DNA of 64,000 nucleotides, from the NCBI RefSeq assembly GCF_002949795.1, contig NZ_CP026692.1:3828545-3892544 (forward strand), given 5' to 3'. The stretch comes from Nostoc sp. 'Lobaria pulmonaria (5183) cyanobiont' (GTDB lineage: Bacteria; Cyanobacteriota; Cyanobacteriia; Cyanobacteriales; Nostocaceae). A program made the translations under genes and the position numbers. Numbering within the stretch: the first letter of the stretch is position 1; every line of letters starts with the position of its first letter. Positions 37,503-46,289 of the stretch are shown piece after piece. The notes under the pieces are model-generated. The model was given only the letters and a program-made list of their open reading frames with translations. It was not told the DNA's origin and searched no databases.

Positions 37503-38789
37503 TTGAGCGATGAAAACCTCTTTGACCAAGAGGATTATTTACAGGCACGGGTTGAACAGTGCATCTGGCAAAAAAGTACAGATGCAGGTATTTCGCGCCA
37601 GCGCTTTCTGAAAATACTAGCTACTATGGTTGGCGCAACAGCCATCGGAGGGTTAGCGAAACCTGCACTCGCCCACAGTCAGACAGCTGTTAAAACTAAA
37701 GGCAGTAAAATACTTAAGCCATTGCCACCAGGGTATATCTCTCATAGCAAAGGCACATTAGAGATGAACTGGGAAGCGATGTATGGGCGTGGCTATTTAG
37801 TACCAAATGATTGGTTCTATGTTCACAACCGCAGCGCACCTCCGACCTTTGACCCATTTACATGGCGTTTGCAAATTCATGGAACTGGCGTTTCTGCCCC
37901 CTGTGAGTTTACCTACGATGAAATCATCGCCATGCCATCCATCTCAGTCACTTGTGCCATTGAGTGTGCTGCTAACGGTCGGCGCTTCTTTGAAGAAGCT
38001 TACAACACCCCACTCCCTGGAACACGTTGGAGGCTTGGGGCTATTGGTGTGGCTGAGTGGACTGGTGTACCACTTAGTATGTTGTTAGAGCGAGCTGGAC
38101 TGAAATCCACAGCAAAAGATGTACTCGTTGAGGGTGCAGATGTGGATTCGCTAGACTCAAAACAGACAAATAAATCCAAGTTTAGCAGTGTAGTTCCAAT
38201 TAGCAAGGCATTAGCAGATAACTCGCTCGTTGTCTATGCAATGAATGGAGAACCATTACCTCCAGATCATGGTCAGCCGTGCCGTGTGTTATTCCCTGGT
38301 TGGGGAGGAAACGCCAACGTTAAATGGATTGAGCGGATTGAAGTTTCCGAAACGCCGATATATACCCAGTGGGTAACGGAGCAGATGGTGCTGGTTGGTG
38401 CAGACTACCCAGCGATCGCACCGTATAAAGGTAAGCTGATTACCTATCAAAATGTCAAAAGTGCCTTTGAGTTGGCTTGGCCAGCTACGCTTTCTGCTAG
38501 AAGCCACTTACTACGTGGACGTTCTTGGTCTGGGAAAGGAAAGATTGTCCGTGTGGAAGTCAGCCTGGATGGCGGCAAAACTTGGCAATTTGCACGACTT
38601 AGAGAACCAAATTTTCCATTTGCATGGGTACGGTGGGACATTGAATGGAACCCAATTCCTGGGGAATATTTTCTCCAAGCTCGTGCTACTGACAATTTAG
38701 GTAATACACAAGCGAGTACAGTTCCGTGGAATGATTCTGGATTGCTCTACGGGGGCGTTGTTAGCCATCCAGTGACAGTACAGGGTTAA
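37503..38789 (+). CDS. Sulfite oxidase-family molybdopterin enzyme (SorA/SoxC/YedY-like)
   Basis: A 428-residue protein starting at TTG 37503, with an AGGGGG ribosome site upstream. A variant twin-arginine-like signal, ISRQRFLKILATMVGATAIGG, lies around residues 29-50, with RQR instead of RR. The oxidoreductase molybdopterin domain covers about 85-290, with the Mo-ligating Cys in IECAANGRRF (Cys155). The C-terminal dimerisation domain follows (RSWSGKGKIVRVEVSLDGGKTW). It would oxidise sulfite to sulfate in the periplasm or thylakoid lumen, or another small substrate. Downstream of a PLP sulfur-releasing enzyme and directly upstream of a sulfite-exporter family gene, sulfite is the likely substrate. 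Confidence 0.88.
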   Translation: MSDENLFDQEDYLQARVEQCIWQKSTDAGISRQRFLKILATMVGATAIGGLAKPALAHSQTAVKTKGSKILKPLPPGYISHSKGTLEMNWEAMYGRGYLVPNDWFYVHNRSAPPTFDPFTWRLQIHGTGVSAPCEFTYDEIIAMPSISVTCAIECAANGRRFFEEAYNTPLPGTRWRLGAIGVAEWTGVPLSMLLERAGLKSTAKDVLVEGADVDSLDSKQTNKSKFSSVVPISKALADNSLVVYAMNGEPLPPDHGQPCRVLFPGWGGNANVKWIERIEVSETPIYTQWVTEQMVLVGADYPAIAPYKGKLITYQNVKSAFELAWPATLSARSHLLRGRSWSGKGKIVRVEVSLDGGKTWQFARLREPNFPFAWVRWDIEWNPIPGEYFLQARATDNLGNTQASTVPWNDSGLLYGGVVSHPVTVQG

Positions 38790-38825
38790 TTACACCAAGT
38801 CAGTTCTGTAGAAAAAGAATTATTT

Positions 38826-39665
38826 ATGATTGATTTTAGTTGGTTAATTTTAGTAAGTGGGGGTCTAATATCTGGAGTCATAGCTGGACTTTTAGGAATA
38901 GGTGGCGGTATTATCACAATTCCTCTTTTAGTCACACTAGGTTATACTCCCGTTCAGGCGATCGCTACTAGTAGCCTTGCTATTGTAATTACTTCAATTT
39001 CTGGAAGTTTGCAGAATTGGTGGATGGGCTACTTTGACTTTAAACGAGTAATTTATTTAGGAATTCCAGCTTTTCTAACTACTGGAATAGGTGTATATTT
39101 CGCCAATAAAATTCCATCTTATATAATACTCTTTACATTTGGCATCATACTACTTGCTAATATCTATCTAATTGAGCTTCGCAAGCAGCTGGCCTTCCAG
39201 GAAATAGAGGATACAGCCCCAGTATTTAACCCATTAGTTTCTAAAATTGGCACTGGGGGAGCAGCAGGAATTTTAGCAGGTTTATTCGGTTTAGGTGGGG
39301 GTACGATTATGGTGCCACTACAAATGTTGCTACTAAAAGAAGAAATTAAAGTAGCAATTCAAACTAGTTTGGGTGTGATTGTCATCACTGCTTTAGCTGC
39401 CTGCACAGGACACGCATTAGAGGGAAATATTCTATTTGTTCAAGGTATAGTTTTAGGATGTGGTGGTCTTTTAGGCGTCCAGATAAGTACTCGCACATTG
39501 CCCAAACTACCAGATTCTACTGTGAATTTAGTGCTTCGCATCTTCTTAGGAATACTATCAATTTATATTTTTTGGGAAGCTTGGACAAATTATCAATTCA
39601 TAGTTTCAAATCCAATAAATCAGGAATTGTCAGCTTGTTACCAACAAGATTCCCAACTTCTCTAA
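38826..39665 (+). CDS. TauE/SafE-family sulfite exporter-like membrane protein
   Basis: A 279-residue permease with two similar halves, each beginning with the family glycine motif: GVIAGLLGIGGGIITIPLL near residue 20 and GILAGLFGLGGGTIMVPLQ near 150. About eight membrane helices. Family members export sulfite, sulfoacetate or related anions. It follows the sulfite-oxidase-like gene after 36 bases, so it is the third gene of the operon. Its stop codon lies inside a bidirectional terminator hairpin. Confidence 0.92.
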   Translation: MIDFSWLILVSGGLISGVIAGLLGIGGGIITIPLLVTLGYTPVQAIATSSLAIVITSISGSLQNWWMGYFDFKRVIYLGIPAFLTTGIGVYFANKIPSYIILFTFGIILLANIYLIELRKQLAFQEIEDTAPVFNPLVSKIGTGGAAGILAGLFGLGGGTIMVPLQMLLLKEEIKVAIQTSLGVIVITALAACTGHALEGNILFVQGIVLGCGGLLGVQISTRTLPKLPDSTVNLVLRIFLGILSIYIFWEAWTNYQFIVSNPINQELSACYQQDSQLL

Positions 39666-39679
39666 GAAGTCGGGAATCT
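39647..39679. terminator. Bidirectional terminator overlapping the exporter stop codon
   Basis: AGATTCCCAACTTC (39647-39660) pairs with GAAGTCGGGAATCT (39666-39679) with one mismatch; plus-strand AAGTTTTTT follows. It contains the TAA of the exporter and lies 8 bases before the end of the convergent gene. Same hairpin family as 6777. Confidence 0.8.
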
Positions 39680-39687
39680 AAGTTTTT

Positions 39688-41187
39688 TCAAGGCAACCAC
39701 CGGGGATGAAATCCGGCTAAGGGGAGTTGTTCTGGTCTAATTTCAACAGTCGCAGCATCAGCAATGGGCAACAGAGGCATTAACCAGAGGCTACTGGTAG
39801 CGATCGTATCTCCGTCATCAGTTTTCAAAGTATTTGCGGGTAATGATGCTGGGGGATTTGTCTGCGGTACTACTTGGTCAAATAACAAGCCCAAACCGTC
39901 AGCAGATAAACTCATTTGCACATTCCGTTGAGCGGGAGGCAGTACTAACAGTGGTTTCTGTTGCCCGGTTTTCAGATCAATTGCCACCACATAAGGCTGT
40001 TCTATATATTGTTCCTTTGATACTAGCTGTGTCAGCAAACAGTAGAGGGTGGGTGAGGCGATATCAAATTGGCAACTGAGAATTGAACCTGTTGTTTTTA
40101 ATAGCTGTTTCTGAACACCTTGGTTTGTCACCAAAAATAAATCCCGCGTATAATCTGTATTAAACTTTACCATCGCTGCTTGAGAGCCATCCTTGGAGAA
40201 AGCCTGTACCAAACCAAACTGCGGCAGAAAATCTAGGGGTTTACTGGCATCACCTTGCAGTGGTAAAATCGCTGCTCCCTGTCCTTGGGCAACTGCTACG
40301 GCTTTACTATCTGGTGTCACCATAAAGTCTCCCCCCGGTTGGCTTTTTAGGCGTTTCGGGGTGGGTTTTTCTGCTGAACCATCACTGGTTGCTGGCATAA
40401 ACCAAAGTCCAAAGTCACCAGGATTAGTTTTATTTCCCCGCTGGATGACAATAGTTTGCCCATCAGGTGATAAGTCAAATTTCAGGTTTTGATAATCTTT
40501 ACTATCTAAAGTCAGGTCAACTTTGCCTTCTGGTTCTGCTTTTTGTCCAGATTTAGCAGAAACGCCTGTTGTCACTGTATACAGTTGGGCTGAAAGTAAG
40601 TCTTGATTGTTTGCGGCGCGAGCAGAAAATAAAATTTTCTCCCCATCAGGAAATGATTCAAAGTCGATTACTATCAGGTCTTTGGGAGTCAGTATCCTTT
40701 TTTGCTCTTGAGTCAAGTTGTAAAGAACTAACCGTCCCTGTTCTTCTTGCTCGGTTCCGATGTAAAGGATAACGCGATCGCGTGTCCGAAAACTACCTGT
40801 AAAGGGCTGTATCAACCGATTTTTCCCTTCTTGCTCTGCAAACTTATCTTTAGCTCCCTGTAACTGCACTTTATAATTTGTGCCATAGGGTGCTGGTGTC
40901 ACCAGTGTATAAACCATCCGCCGCCCTGCCCAACTGAATTTACCTGCTAGGGGTGGCTCGATTTTCAAGTTATCCTCGACGCTTTTTACTTCCATTGGGC
41001 GGCTGAAGGTGAGGGTGAAGGAATTATCTTCTGCTCCAATTTGTTGATTTTGCCAAGTAAATTCCCGCACACGAGCAGTTACCACATCACCTTGCAAGAT
41101 AATTAACCCAATCAGCACACTCAGCAGTAGCATTAGTGCGATCGCTATGCGATCCAGTGGTTGGATAAATGCTTTAGATTTAGTCAT
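39688..41187 (-). CDS. Membrane-anchored protein with Ig-like and TolB/WD-like propeller regions
   Basis: A 499-residue protein. An N-terminal membrane segment (IAIALMLLLSVLIGLIILQ) anchors it outward. Residues about 45-135 resemble a bacterial Ig-like SbsA domain (FTLTFSRPMEVKSVEDNLKI ... FSWAGRRMVYTLVTPAPYGTNY). From about 150, repeats of the form DLIVIDFESFPDGEKILFSA / KFDLSPDGQTIVIQRG / MVTPDSKAVAVAQG follow the TolB-like propeller pattern. A surface or periplasmic binding role is likely; no enzymatic motif. It is convergent with the sulfur operon. Confidence 0.8.
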   Translation of the reverse strand: MTKSKAFIQPLDRIAIALMLLLSVLIGLIILQGDVVTARVREFTWQNQQIGAEDNSFTLTFSRPMEVKSVEDNLKIEPPLAGKFSWAGRRMVYTLVTPAPYGTNYKVQLQGAKDKFAEQEGKNRLIQPFTGSFRTRDRVILYIGTEQEEQGRLVLYNLTQEQKRILTPKDLIVIDFESFPDGEKILFSARAANNQDLLSAQLYTVTTGVSAKSGQKAEPEGKVDLTLDSKDYQNLKFDLSPDGQTIVIQRGNKTNPGDFGLWFMPATSDGSAEKPTPKRLKSQPGGDFMVTPDSKAVAVAQGQGAAILPLQGDASKPLDFLPQFGLVQAFSKDGSQAAMVKFNTDYTRDLFLVTNQGVQKQLLKTTGSILSCQFDIASPTLYCLLTQLVSKEQYIEQPYVVAIDLKTGQQKPLLVLPPAQRNVQMSLSADGLGLLFDQVVPQTNPPASLPANTLKTDDGDTIATSSLWLMPLLPIADAATVEIRPEQLPLAGFHPRWLP

Positions 41188-41239
41188 TGGTTATTTGTCA
41201 TTTGTTATTTGTCATTTGTCATCTGTCATCAACAAATAA
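41186..41239. repeat. STRR block with inverted halves
   Basis: Several TTATTTGTCATTTGT units followed by AACAAATAACTAATAAC, between co-oriented genes. Confidence 0.75.
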
Positions 41240-42013
41240 CTAATAACTATAAGGATTTTGGGGTTGAGGAATCTTTTTGAGAGAGTTAGCGGCAATGGTA
41301 AGTTGGCGTTTACCTGCCAAATTTTCTGTCACCATTTGTCCTTCTACTTCCAGCCAGGTATCAGCGGAGTAAGGCTCTTGATTATTTTGTAGTTTGACGG
41401 GCAATCCCACAGGGTAAGCATCTGCTGCACAACAAGTTAAGACAAATCGTGCTAAAAACAAATATTCTTTTCCTATATCCGGCGGGTGGATGACAAATCC
41501 CTGTACCTTGACTTTTTGCCCTGTATATGTATCTGGCTCTGGATAGACATTGACGGTGCGTACCCAGTCTACAAGCGATCGCTCCTCTGGACGAACAGTA
41601 GCGCGAAAGGCTTGAGGTTTAACACGTGTGCTTCCTAATAAATCAGTCGTCACCCCTCTTTGGAGTGCTTTGTCACTAGCAAAAACTTGCGGTGTAATAA
41701 TAAAACCTAAAATCGCTGTAGTCAATAACAAAGCACTGCCCCAACCAGGGGGAAATAAACTAATATGCGGGGCGTTTGGTGTAACATCACGGCGACGACG
41801 TTGCCAAAGTTCCTGCATCTTGAAGAAACCAATAATAATCAAGCCGATACCTGTCACGACCACGAACCAAATGTAATTTGGATGAATCAACAGGTTCAGC
41901 TTGTTAGTTAGCCAATATCTCAACATCAAAGTGCCCCAAGCTGTAATTGCTACAGCATCGAGCCAAGGGAGTAATAGATTTGGGATTCTAGATTTGGGAT
42001 TTTTGTTAGTCAT
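41240..42013 (-). CDS. TIGR03943-family membrane protein (permease partner, YcgQ-like)
   Basis: A 257-residue protein with two or three N-terminal membrane helices, a central helix (GWGSALLLTTAILGFIITPQVFA) and a C-terminal extracytoplasmic domain with a conserved LTCCAADAYPVG motif (two adjacent Cys), the hallmark of this family. The family is nearly always encoded next to a DUF318-type permease, as here (next gene, 78 bases upstream). Together they are thought to form a transporter; the substrate (possibly a metal) is not established. Confidence 0.88.
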   Translation of the reverse strand: MTNKNPKSRIPNLLLPWLDAVAITAWGTLMLRYWLTNKLNLLIHPNYIWFVVVTGIGLIIIGFFKMQELWQRRRRDVTPNAPHISLFPPGWGSALLLTTAILGFIITPQVFASDKALQRGVTTDLLGSTRVKPQAFRATVRPEERSLVDWVRTVNVYPEPDTYTGQKVKVQGFVIHPPDIGKEYLFLARFVLTCCAADAYPVGLPVKLQNNQEPYSADTWLEVEGQMVTENLAGKRQLTIAANSLKKIPQPQNPYSY

Positions 42014-42088
42014 TGGTTATTGGTCATTGGTCATTGGTCATTGGTCATTGGTCATTAAACAAAGGACAGATGACAAATGACTAATAGT
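42010..42088. repeat. Heptanucleotide STRR: GGTCATT x5
   Basis: Five consecutive 7-base GGTCATT units at about 42018-42056, then AAAGGACAGATGACAAATGAC, the complementary type. Such arrays are known as short tandemly repeated repetitive sequences of heterocystous cyanobacteria. Confidence 0.88.
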
Positions 42089-42091
42089 TTT

Positions 42092-43159
42092 TTAAAAGAC
42101 GTGCAAGTTCAGGAAAAGGGTGAACACAAATGTTAATTGTGCTGCTAAAGCAAATAAGTAAAAAACCGTTTTGGGTTTAAAAATGGATAACATCAAACCA
42201 ATGCCTTTGATGTCAATCATTGGCCCAAACACTAGAAATGCCAACAATGAACCACTGCTAAAGGTTGAGGCAAAAGATAGGGCAAAGAAAGAATCAACTG
42301 TAGAACAAATTGACACGACTACCGCTAATATCAGCATGACCACAATTGAGGTAATGGGCCCAGCACCCAAACTGAGAATTAATTCACGGGGAGCTAGGAC
42401 TTGAATGGTAGCAGCGATCGCACTTCCAATAACCATGACTCCGCCGAGTTCTCGGAATTCTTGAATGCTATTATCCACAACTAGGCGCAGTTTCGCTGCC
42501 AGCGGTTTATTAGAAGTAGACATTGAGGTAGGCGGTACTAAATTAGCATCTATCCGTAGAGGTATACCTGCTTTTCCTCCTAAGATATAAGTCCCGGATT
42601 GCAACAGATTCGGTACTGTTTCTTCCTGTTGTTCTTGGTAACGCTTACCACGGCGTTTGGTTTCAGGCTGCGCGGGTGGATTAAACTTCATATAACGAGC
42701 GATCGCAGGTTGGATTATGGGATTTAAGTCTTTTTGAAAACTGAAAACATACCCAATAATTGTGGCAATTGCTAGGGAAAATACGACTCGTAAGACCACT
42801 ATTTCTGGCTGATCTCGAAATGCTGTCCAAGTTGACCAAATTACAATTGGGTTAATTGTTGGTGCTGCTAGCAAAAAACCAATTGCCACTGGTGTGGGTA
42901 CTCCCTGAATTAGGAACCGCCGTGCTACCGGTACATTCCCGCACTCACACACTGGAAATAAAAAGCCGATCATGCTGCCAACTAAAGCACCCAGCAGCGG
43001 ATTTTTGGGCATTCTTTCTACTAGTTTGCGCTCATCAACAAAAAATAGCAGCAAACTGGAGAATAAAACCCCAAGAAGCAAAAAAGGCATCGCCTCGACT
43101 AGCAGACTTAAAAATAGCGTAAAACCATTGTTCAATTGATTCATGGGCGTCGCAGTCAA
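42092..43159 (-). CDS. DUF318/UPF0718-type permease (YcgR/YraQ-like)
   Basis: A 355-residue polytopic protein with two sets of about four helices and a hydrophilic loop (about 170-230). The family's PVCECGNVPVARRF motif near residue 75 and GVPTPVAIGFLLAAPTINPIV are present. The second half has VVSICSTVDSFFALSF. These Cys/Glu-containing membrane motifs suggest ion or metal handling. First gene of a two-gene operon with the TIGR03943 protein. Confidence 0.9.
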   Translation of the reverse strand: MTATPMNQLNNGFTLFLSLLVEAMPFLLLGVLFSSLLLFFVDERKLVERMPKNPLLGALVGSMIGFLFPVCECGNVPVARRFLIQGVPTPVAIGFLLAAPTINPIVIWSTWTAFRDQPEIVVLRVVFSLAIATIIGYVFSFQKDLNPIIQPAIARYMKFNPPAQPETKRRGKRYQEQQEETVPNLLQSGTYILGGKAGIPLRIDANLVPPTSMSTSNKPLAAKLRLVVDNSIQEFRELGGVMVIGSAIAATIQVLAPRELILSLGAGPITSIVVMLILAVVVSICSTVDSFFALSFASTFSSGSLLAFLVFGPMIDIKGIGLMLSIFKPKTVFYLFALAAQLTFVFTLFLNLHVF

Positions 43160-43760
43160 AAGCGGTTTTTAGTTTTAGGGTTCTGCCTAGTCATTCTATC
43201 GAAATGGGGATCAAAAGCAGTTCGGGAAAATTAAACATCATTTAAGTAGCAAGTTATCCTACCTTGAAAGTAGCGCTTAAGCGCTGTAATCCTTTGCTTC
43301 ACACGAAATAGTGATTTTTGCCTGAGTGCATTTACTGACGATGACCACTTCTAAGATTGTCTAAGTTCAGAAATTGTTCCGAGATAGAGGGCAAGTAACT
43401 GCACACATGATTTGAAATTACCTATGTTTATACTTACAGTAATTTGCTGGATAAGATATTAGTTCGGCTGTATTTTCATCAAGTATTCACAGTTCTTCAA
43501 GATTTGGGGTAGACCGTAGCCCGTCGTAGACATCGCTGTTGGTTGCTACCATCATTTATTTTGACTAGTTATAGCAAAATTTCATCTGAGCTTTGGTTGA
43601 TTTTCTACTACAAAAACTCTAAAAAGGCAAGACCAAAGTTTAGCAGATATAGGAAATGATTGGGGGAATTTTTCGGCGTTAGCGATCGCCTGACTTTCTA
43701 CATGACATGAAAAGTTGAGCGATAGCGAGTCACTAAGCTTTAGAAGGAGCGTCAAAATTG
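43160..43760. other. Promoter-side gap, no gene
   Basis: About 600 bases between the permease operon start and a hairpin. HIP1-like sites occur (AGCGATCGCC near 43681). No operator such as a Zur or Fur box was recognised by eye. Confidence 0.45.
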
Positions 43761-43795
43761 TATCCCCGACTTGGTTTTACAAGAAATCGGGGATA
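43761..43795. terminator. TATCCCCGA...TCGGGGATA hairpin
   Basis: A 9-bp perfect outer stem with an inner CTTG/CAAG pair. It lies just after the stop side of the minus-strand WD40 gene and may end its transcript. Member of the dispersed family also at 6777, 39647 and 63923. Confidence 0.6.
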
Positions 43796-43832
43796 TAGTA
43801 TACTCTCTGACGGTTATTTTGTCCAATCGCTG

Positions 43833-44900
43833 TTAATTACGTTTTGTGGGAATGCCCCAAATCTTGATTTGTCGATCGAATCCACCACTGGCAAGAATTT
43901 TACCATTTGGACTAAAAGCGATCGCACTTACCCAGTCTGTATGTCCACTCAGTGTATTTATTAACTCGCCTGTAGATAAATTCCACAATTTAATTCCATC
44001 TCTACCGGCACTAGCAAGGGTTTGTCCATCGGGATTAAGGGCGATCGCATTTACCCAGTTATTATGTCCTGTAAGGGTGCGGACTAATTCTCCAGTATTA
44101 ATATTCCACAGTTTTATGGTGCGATCGTGGCTAGCACTGACTAATGTTTGTCCATCTGGTGTAAAGACCACAGCGCTAACAACATCGGAATGAGCTGCCA
44201 ATTGACTGATTAATTTACCAGTACTCAAGTTCCACAGCTTGATTACACCCTTATTATCACCACTAGCCAAGGTCTGTCCATCAGGACTAATAGCTAGGGT
44301 ATAAATCAAATTATCAAAGCGTACTATAGTCCCTAGAGGACGCTGCTGTAGCAAATCCCAGAGACGAATCCCATCTAAAGCTCCACTGACAAGAACTTTA
44401 CTATCAGGAGACACCGCTAAAGATAATACATTACTGGTATGTCCGACAAAAGAGCGGCTAAATTTTAAATTTTTCAGACTCCAGAGGTTAATCGTATTGT
44501 CATCACTACAGCTAGCGAGGGTTTGTCCATCTGGCGAAATCACTAAAGATTCTACGGCTGCTTTGTGTGCTTTGTTAATAGTCGCCAACTTTTTGCCGTT
44601 TGCTAAATTCCACAGGCGAATGACACCCTCGTTTTCTGCACCTCCACTCACAAGAATTCTGCTATCTGGAGTGAAAGCGAGGGATTTAATGGTTCCGTTA
44701 TGTCCTATGAGTGTGTAGAGCAGTTGAGCATTAGCAAAGTTGGTATTAGCTGGGAAGTTTGGCGTTACTTCAATGGCAGCATGAGCTTGATGAATATAAA
44801 ACCCTTCCCAGGTAATCACTGGAAGGGCCACAGCTGCCATAAATGCCAGGATAATATCCGGCCGCAGAAATTTACCGCCACCTCTTCCCTCAATACTCAC
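43833..44900 (-). CDS. WD40-repeat protein, seven blades, membrane-anchored
   Basis: A 355-residue protein. An N-terminal hydrophobic segment (DIILAFMAAVALPVITW) is a signal anchor. Seven WD40 units follow from about residue 60, each GH/AH-(x)-SLAFTPD-xx-LASG-D-x-IKLWN-like, for example GHTDWVSAIAFSPNGKILAS and the last DRQIKIWGI. Seven repeats close one propeller. No kinase or other domain is fused, unlike many cyanobacterial WD40 proteins. Likely a periplasmic or lumenal protein-interaction platform. Confidence 0.92.
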   Translation of the reverse strand: MSIEGRGGGKFLRPDIILAFMAAVALPVITWEGFYIHQAHAAIEVTPNFPANTNFANAQLLYTLIGHNGTIKSLAFTPDSRILVSGGAENEGVIRLWNLANGKKLATINKAHKAAVESLVISPDGQTLASCSDDNTINLWSLKNLKFSRSFVGHTSNVLSLAVSPDSKVLVSGALDGIRLWDLLQQRPLGTIVRFDNLIYTLAISPDGQTLASGDNKGVIKLWNLSTGKLISQLAAHSDVVSAVVFTPDGQTLVSASHDRTIKLWNINTGELVRTLTGHNNWVNAIALNPDGQTLASAGRDGIKLWNLSTGELINTLSGHTDWVSAIAFSPNGKILASGGFDRQIKIWGIPTKRN

Positions 44901-44978
44901 TCTTTTTCCTCACTTTATATAGATACAGTTAAACCCAATAAATTTTGCAGAGTTATTACTTAAATAACTCTGCACATC

Positions 44979-45275
44979 TTAAAGAGGTGGTTTTTTCTTA
45001 GAAACGCTTAACATTGGTAAAGGCGCACTAGAAGAACGAGAGGGCAAATAATGTTGCACTACAGGCTCCTCTGGTAAAGAACGACGCTGCTGAAAACGCC
45101 ACAACTTAAAGCCTAGCGCTATCCCTGCCGTTCCCAAACCAAAAGCAAACAACGACCAGCTATCATTCAATCCGCCAATCAGGGCATCCATAACACCCAT
45201 TGTCATCAATACACTGATTAGTGGCTCTTTTCGGTAGGTTGACTTTAAAAAACGAGGTAATACAGCATTCATCAC
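44979..45275 (-). CDS. Conserved small membrane protein, unknown
   Basis: A 98-residue protein with two hydrophobic helices (ISVLMTMGVMDALIGGL, LFAFGLGTAGIALGFKLW) and a basic, Pro/Ser-rich tail ending SVSKKKPPL. A conserved cyanobacterial hypothetical by appearance. It lies on the same strand as, and upstream of, the WD40 gene. Confidence 0.7.
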   Translation of the reverse strand: MMNAVLPRFLKSTYRKEPLISVLMTMGVMDALIGGLNDSWSLFAFGLGTAGIALGFKLWRFQQRRSLPEEPVVQHYLPSRSSSAPLPMLSVSKKKPPL

Positions 45276-45560
45276 AGCTTGGTTGGTTCCAGTTCACCTT
45301 TTGTGTATATTTACCAAGAATACCTCACCCGTAATTTGCCTTTCTCATTCAAGGCAGACACTAAATTTATGATTTTTTTAGTAGGGGAGGAAATTTACTC
45401 ATTCATTGCTTTGCGTATACTAGTTGCAAGTCTATGATATTTTGAGCGCTAATAGGTATTTCGATTCCTCTCTTGCTTACATTCTAGGGCAGTTATTTAT
45501 GAATAAGTCTAATTAATCTATCTAGGGCGAAGTACTCCGCTATCAATATATTGAAGTCAA

Positions 45561-45585
45561 AACCAACTGGTTGTTCCAGCTGGTT
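45561..45585 (-). terminator. Hairpin after the HLIP gene
   Basis: AACCAACTGG (45561-45570) / CCAGCTGGTT (45576-45585), loop TTGTT, one mismatch. It sits 54 bases beyond the minus-strand HLIP stop. No strong T-tract. Confidence 0.45.
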
Positions 45586-45638
45586 GAAACTCTTTTAATT
45601 ACTAGCTTACAACTTCAAGATTGTGCTTGTTGATGACA

Positions 45639-45809
45639 CTACTTCAGACCCAGCCATGATAGCACCCCTTGATTACTTGTATATTCAATCACCAGCAGTA
45701 AACCAAAGCCAATCATTGCCGCTCGACCATTCAAGCGTTCGGCATATTCGTTAAAGCCAAACTTAGGCTCTTCTAGTTTAGGTGTAATTGTTGGTTGTGT
45801 TTGTGTCAT
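45639..45809 (-). CDS. hli: High-light-inducible one-helix protein (HLIP/SCP, CAB family)
   Basis: A 56-residue protein starting at ATG 45809. The N-terminal soluble part (MTQTQPTITPKLEEPKFGFN) leads into the chlorophyll-binding signature AERLNGRAAMIGFGLLLVIEY, which carries the conserved ExxNGRxAMxGF motif, and ends VLSWLGLK. HLIPs bind chlorophyll and carotenoid in the thylakoid membrane and protect photosystem assembly under high light. It stands alone, with 480 bases of upstream DNA. Too short for routine ORF cut-offs, but the motif is unambiguous. Confidence 0.95.
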   Translation of the reverse strand: MTQTQPTITPKLEEPKFGFNEYAERLNGRAAMIGFGLLLVIEYTSNQGVLSWLGLK

Positions 45810-46289
45810 GTTTTAAGAAACCTTTTTTTGGCAAACGGGACTTGATATGAGACTTCTGGTAAAAGTCAGGGAATGTAGGTATAATCACTACTTACTTTTC
45901 ATGGTATCTGGAAAACTCCTCTCTAAATCTCTCTCCTTTTAGGAGAGAGACTTTGAATTTTTCAGATGACGTGAAAAGTCAGGTTAGCTTAAAAGCTGAT
46001 TGCAATGCTGGAATGCCAAGATGACTTAATAAATTAAGCAAGAGCCTCCTAGTAGGGAGCTATACAATCGCTCTTTTAATAAATTGTTACTATTCTTTAT
46101 ATATTGTATAAATACTGGGGCAATAGTCAAGGATAGGAGTTTGGGCTACTCAGATTGAATTGAGAAAGTTAGAACAGAAGTTAGGTATCTCTATATCCAG
46201 CTATCTCTAATACGGAACTAGCAAGACAGAAGTAGCAAGCTTGAAATTGGAAGGCTACAGTTAAACAAAAAAATTATCTGAGGCGATAT
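45810..46289. other. Divergent upstream region of hli and ald
   Basis: Contains a CTCTCTCCT / AGGAGAGAG hairpin (45929-45949) of the dispersed palindrome type. No other element recognised. Confidence 0.5.
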
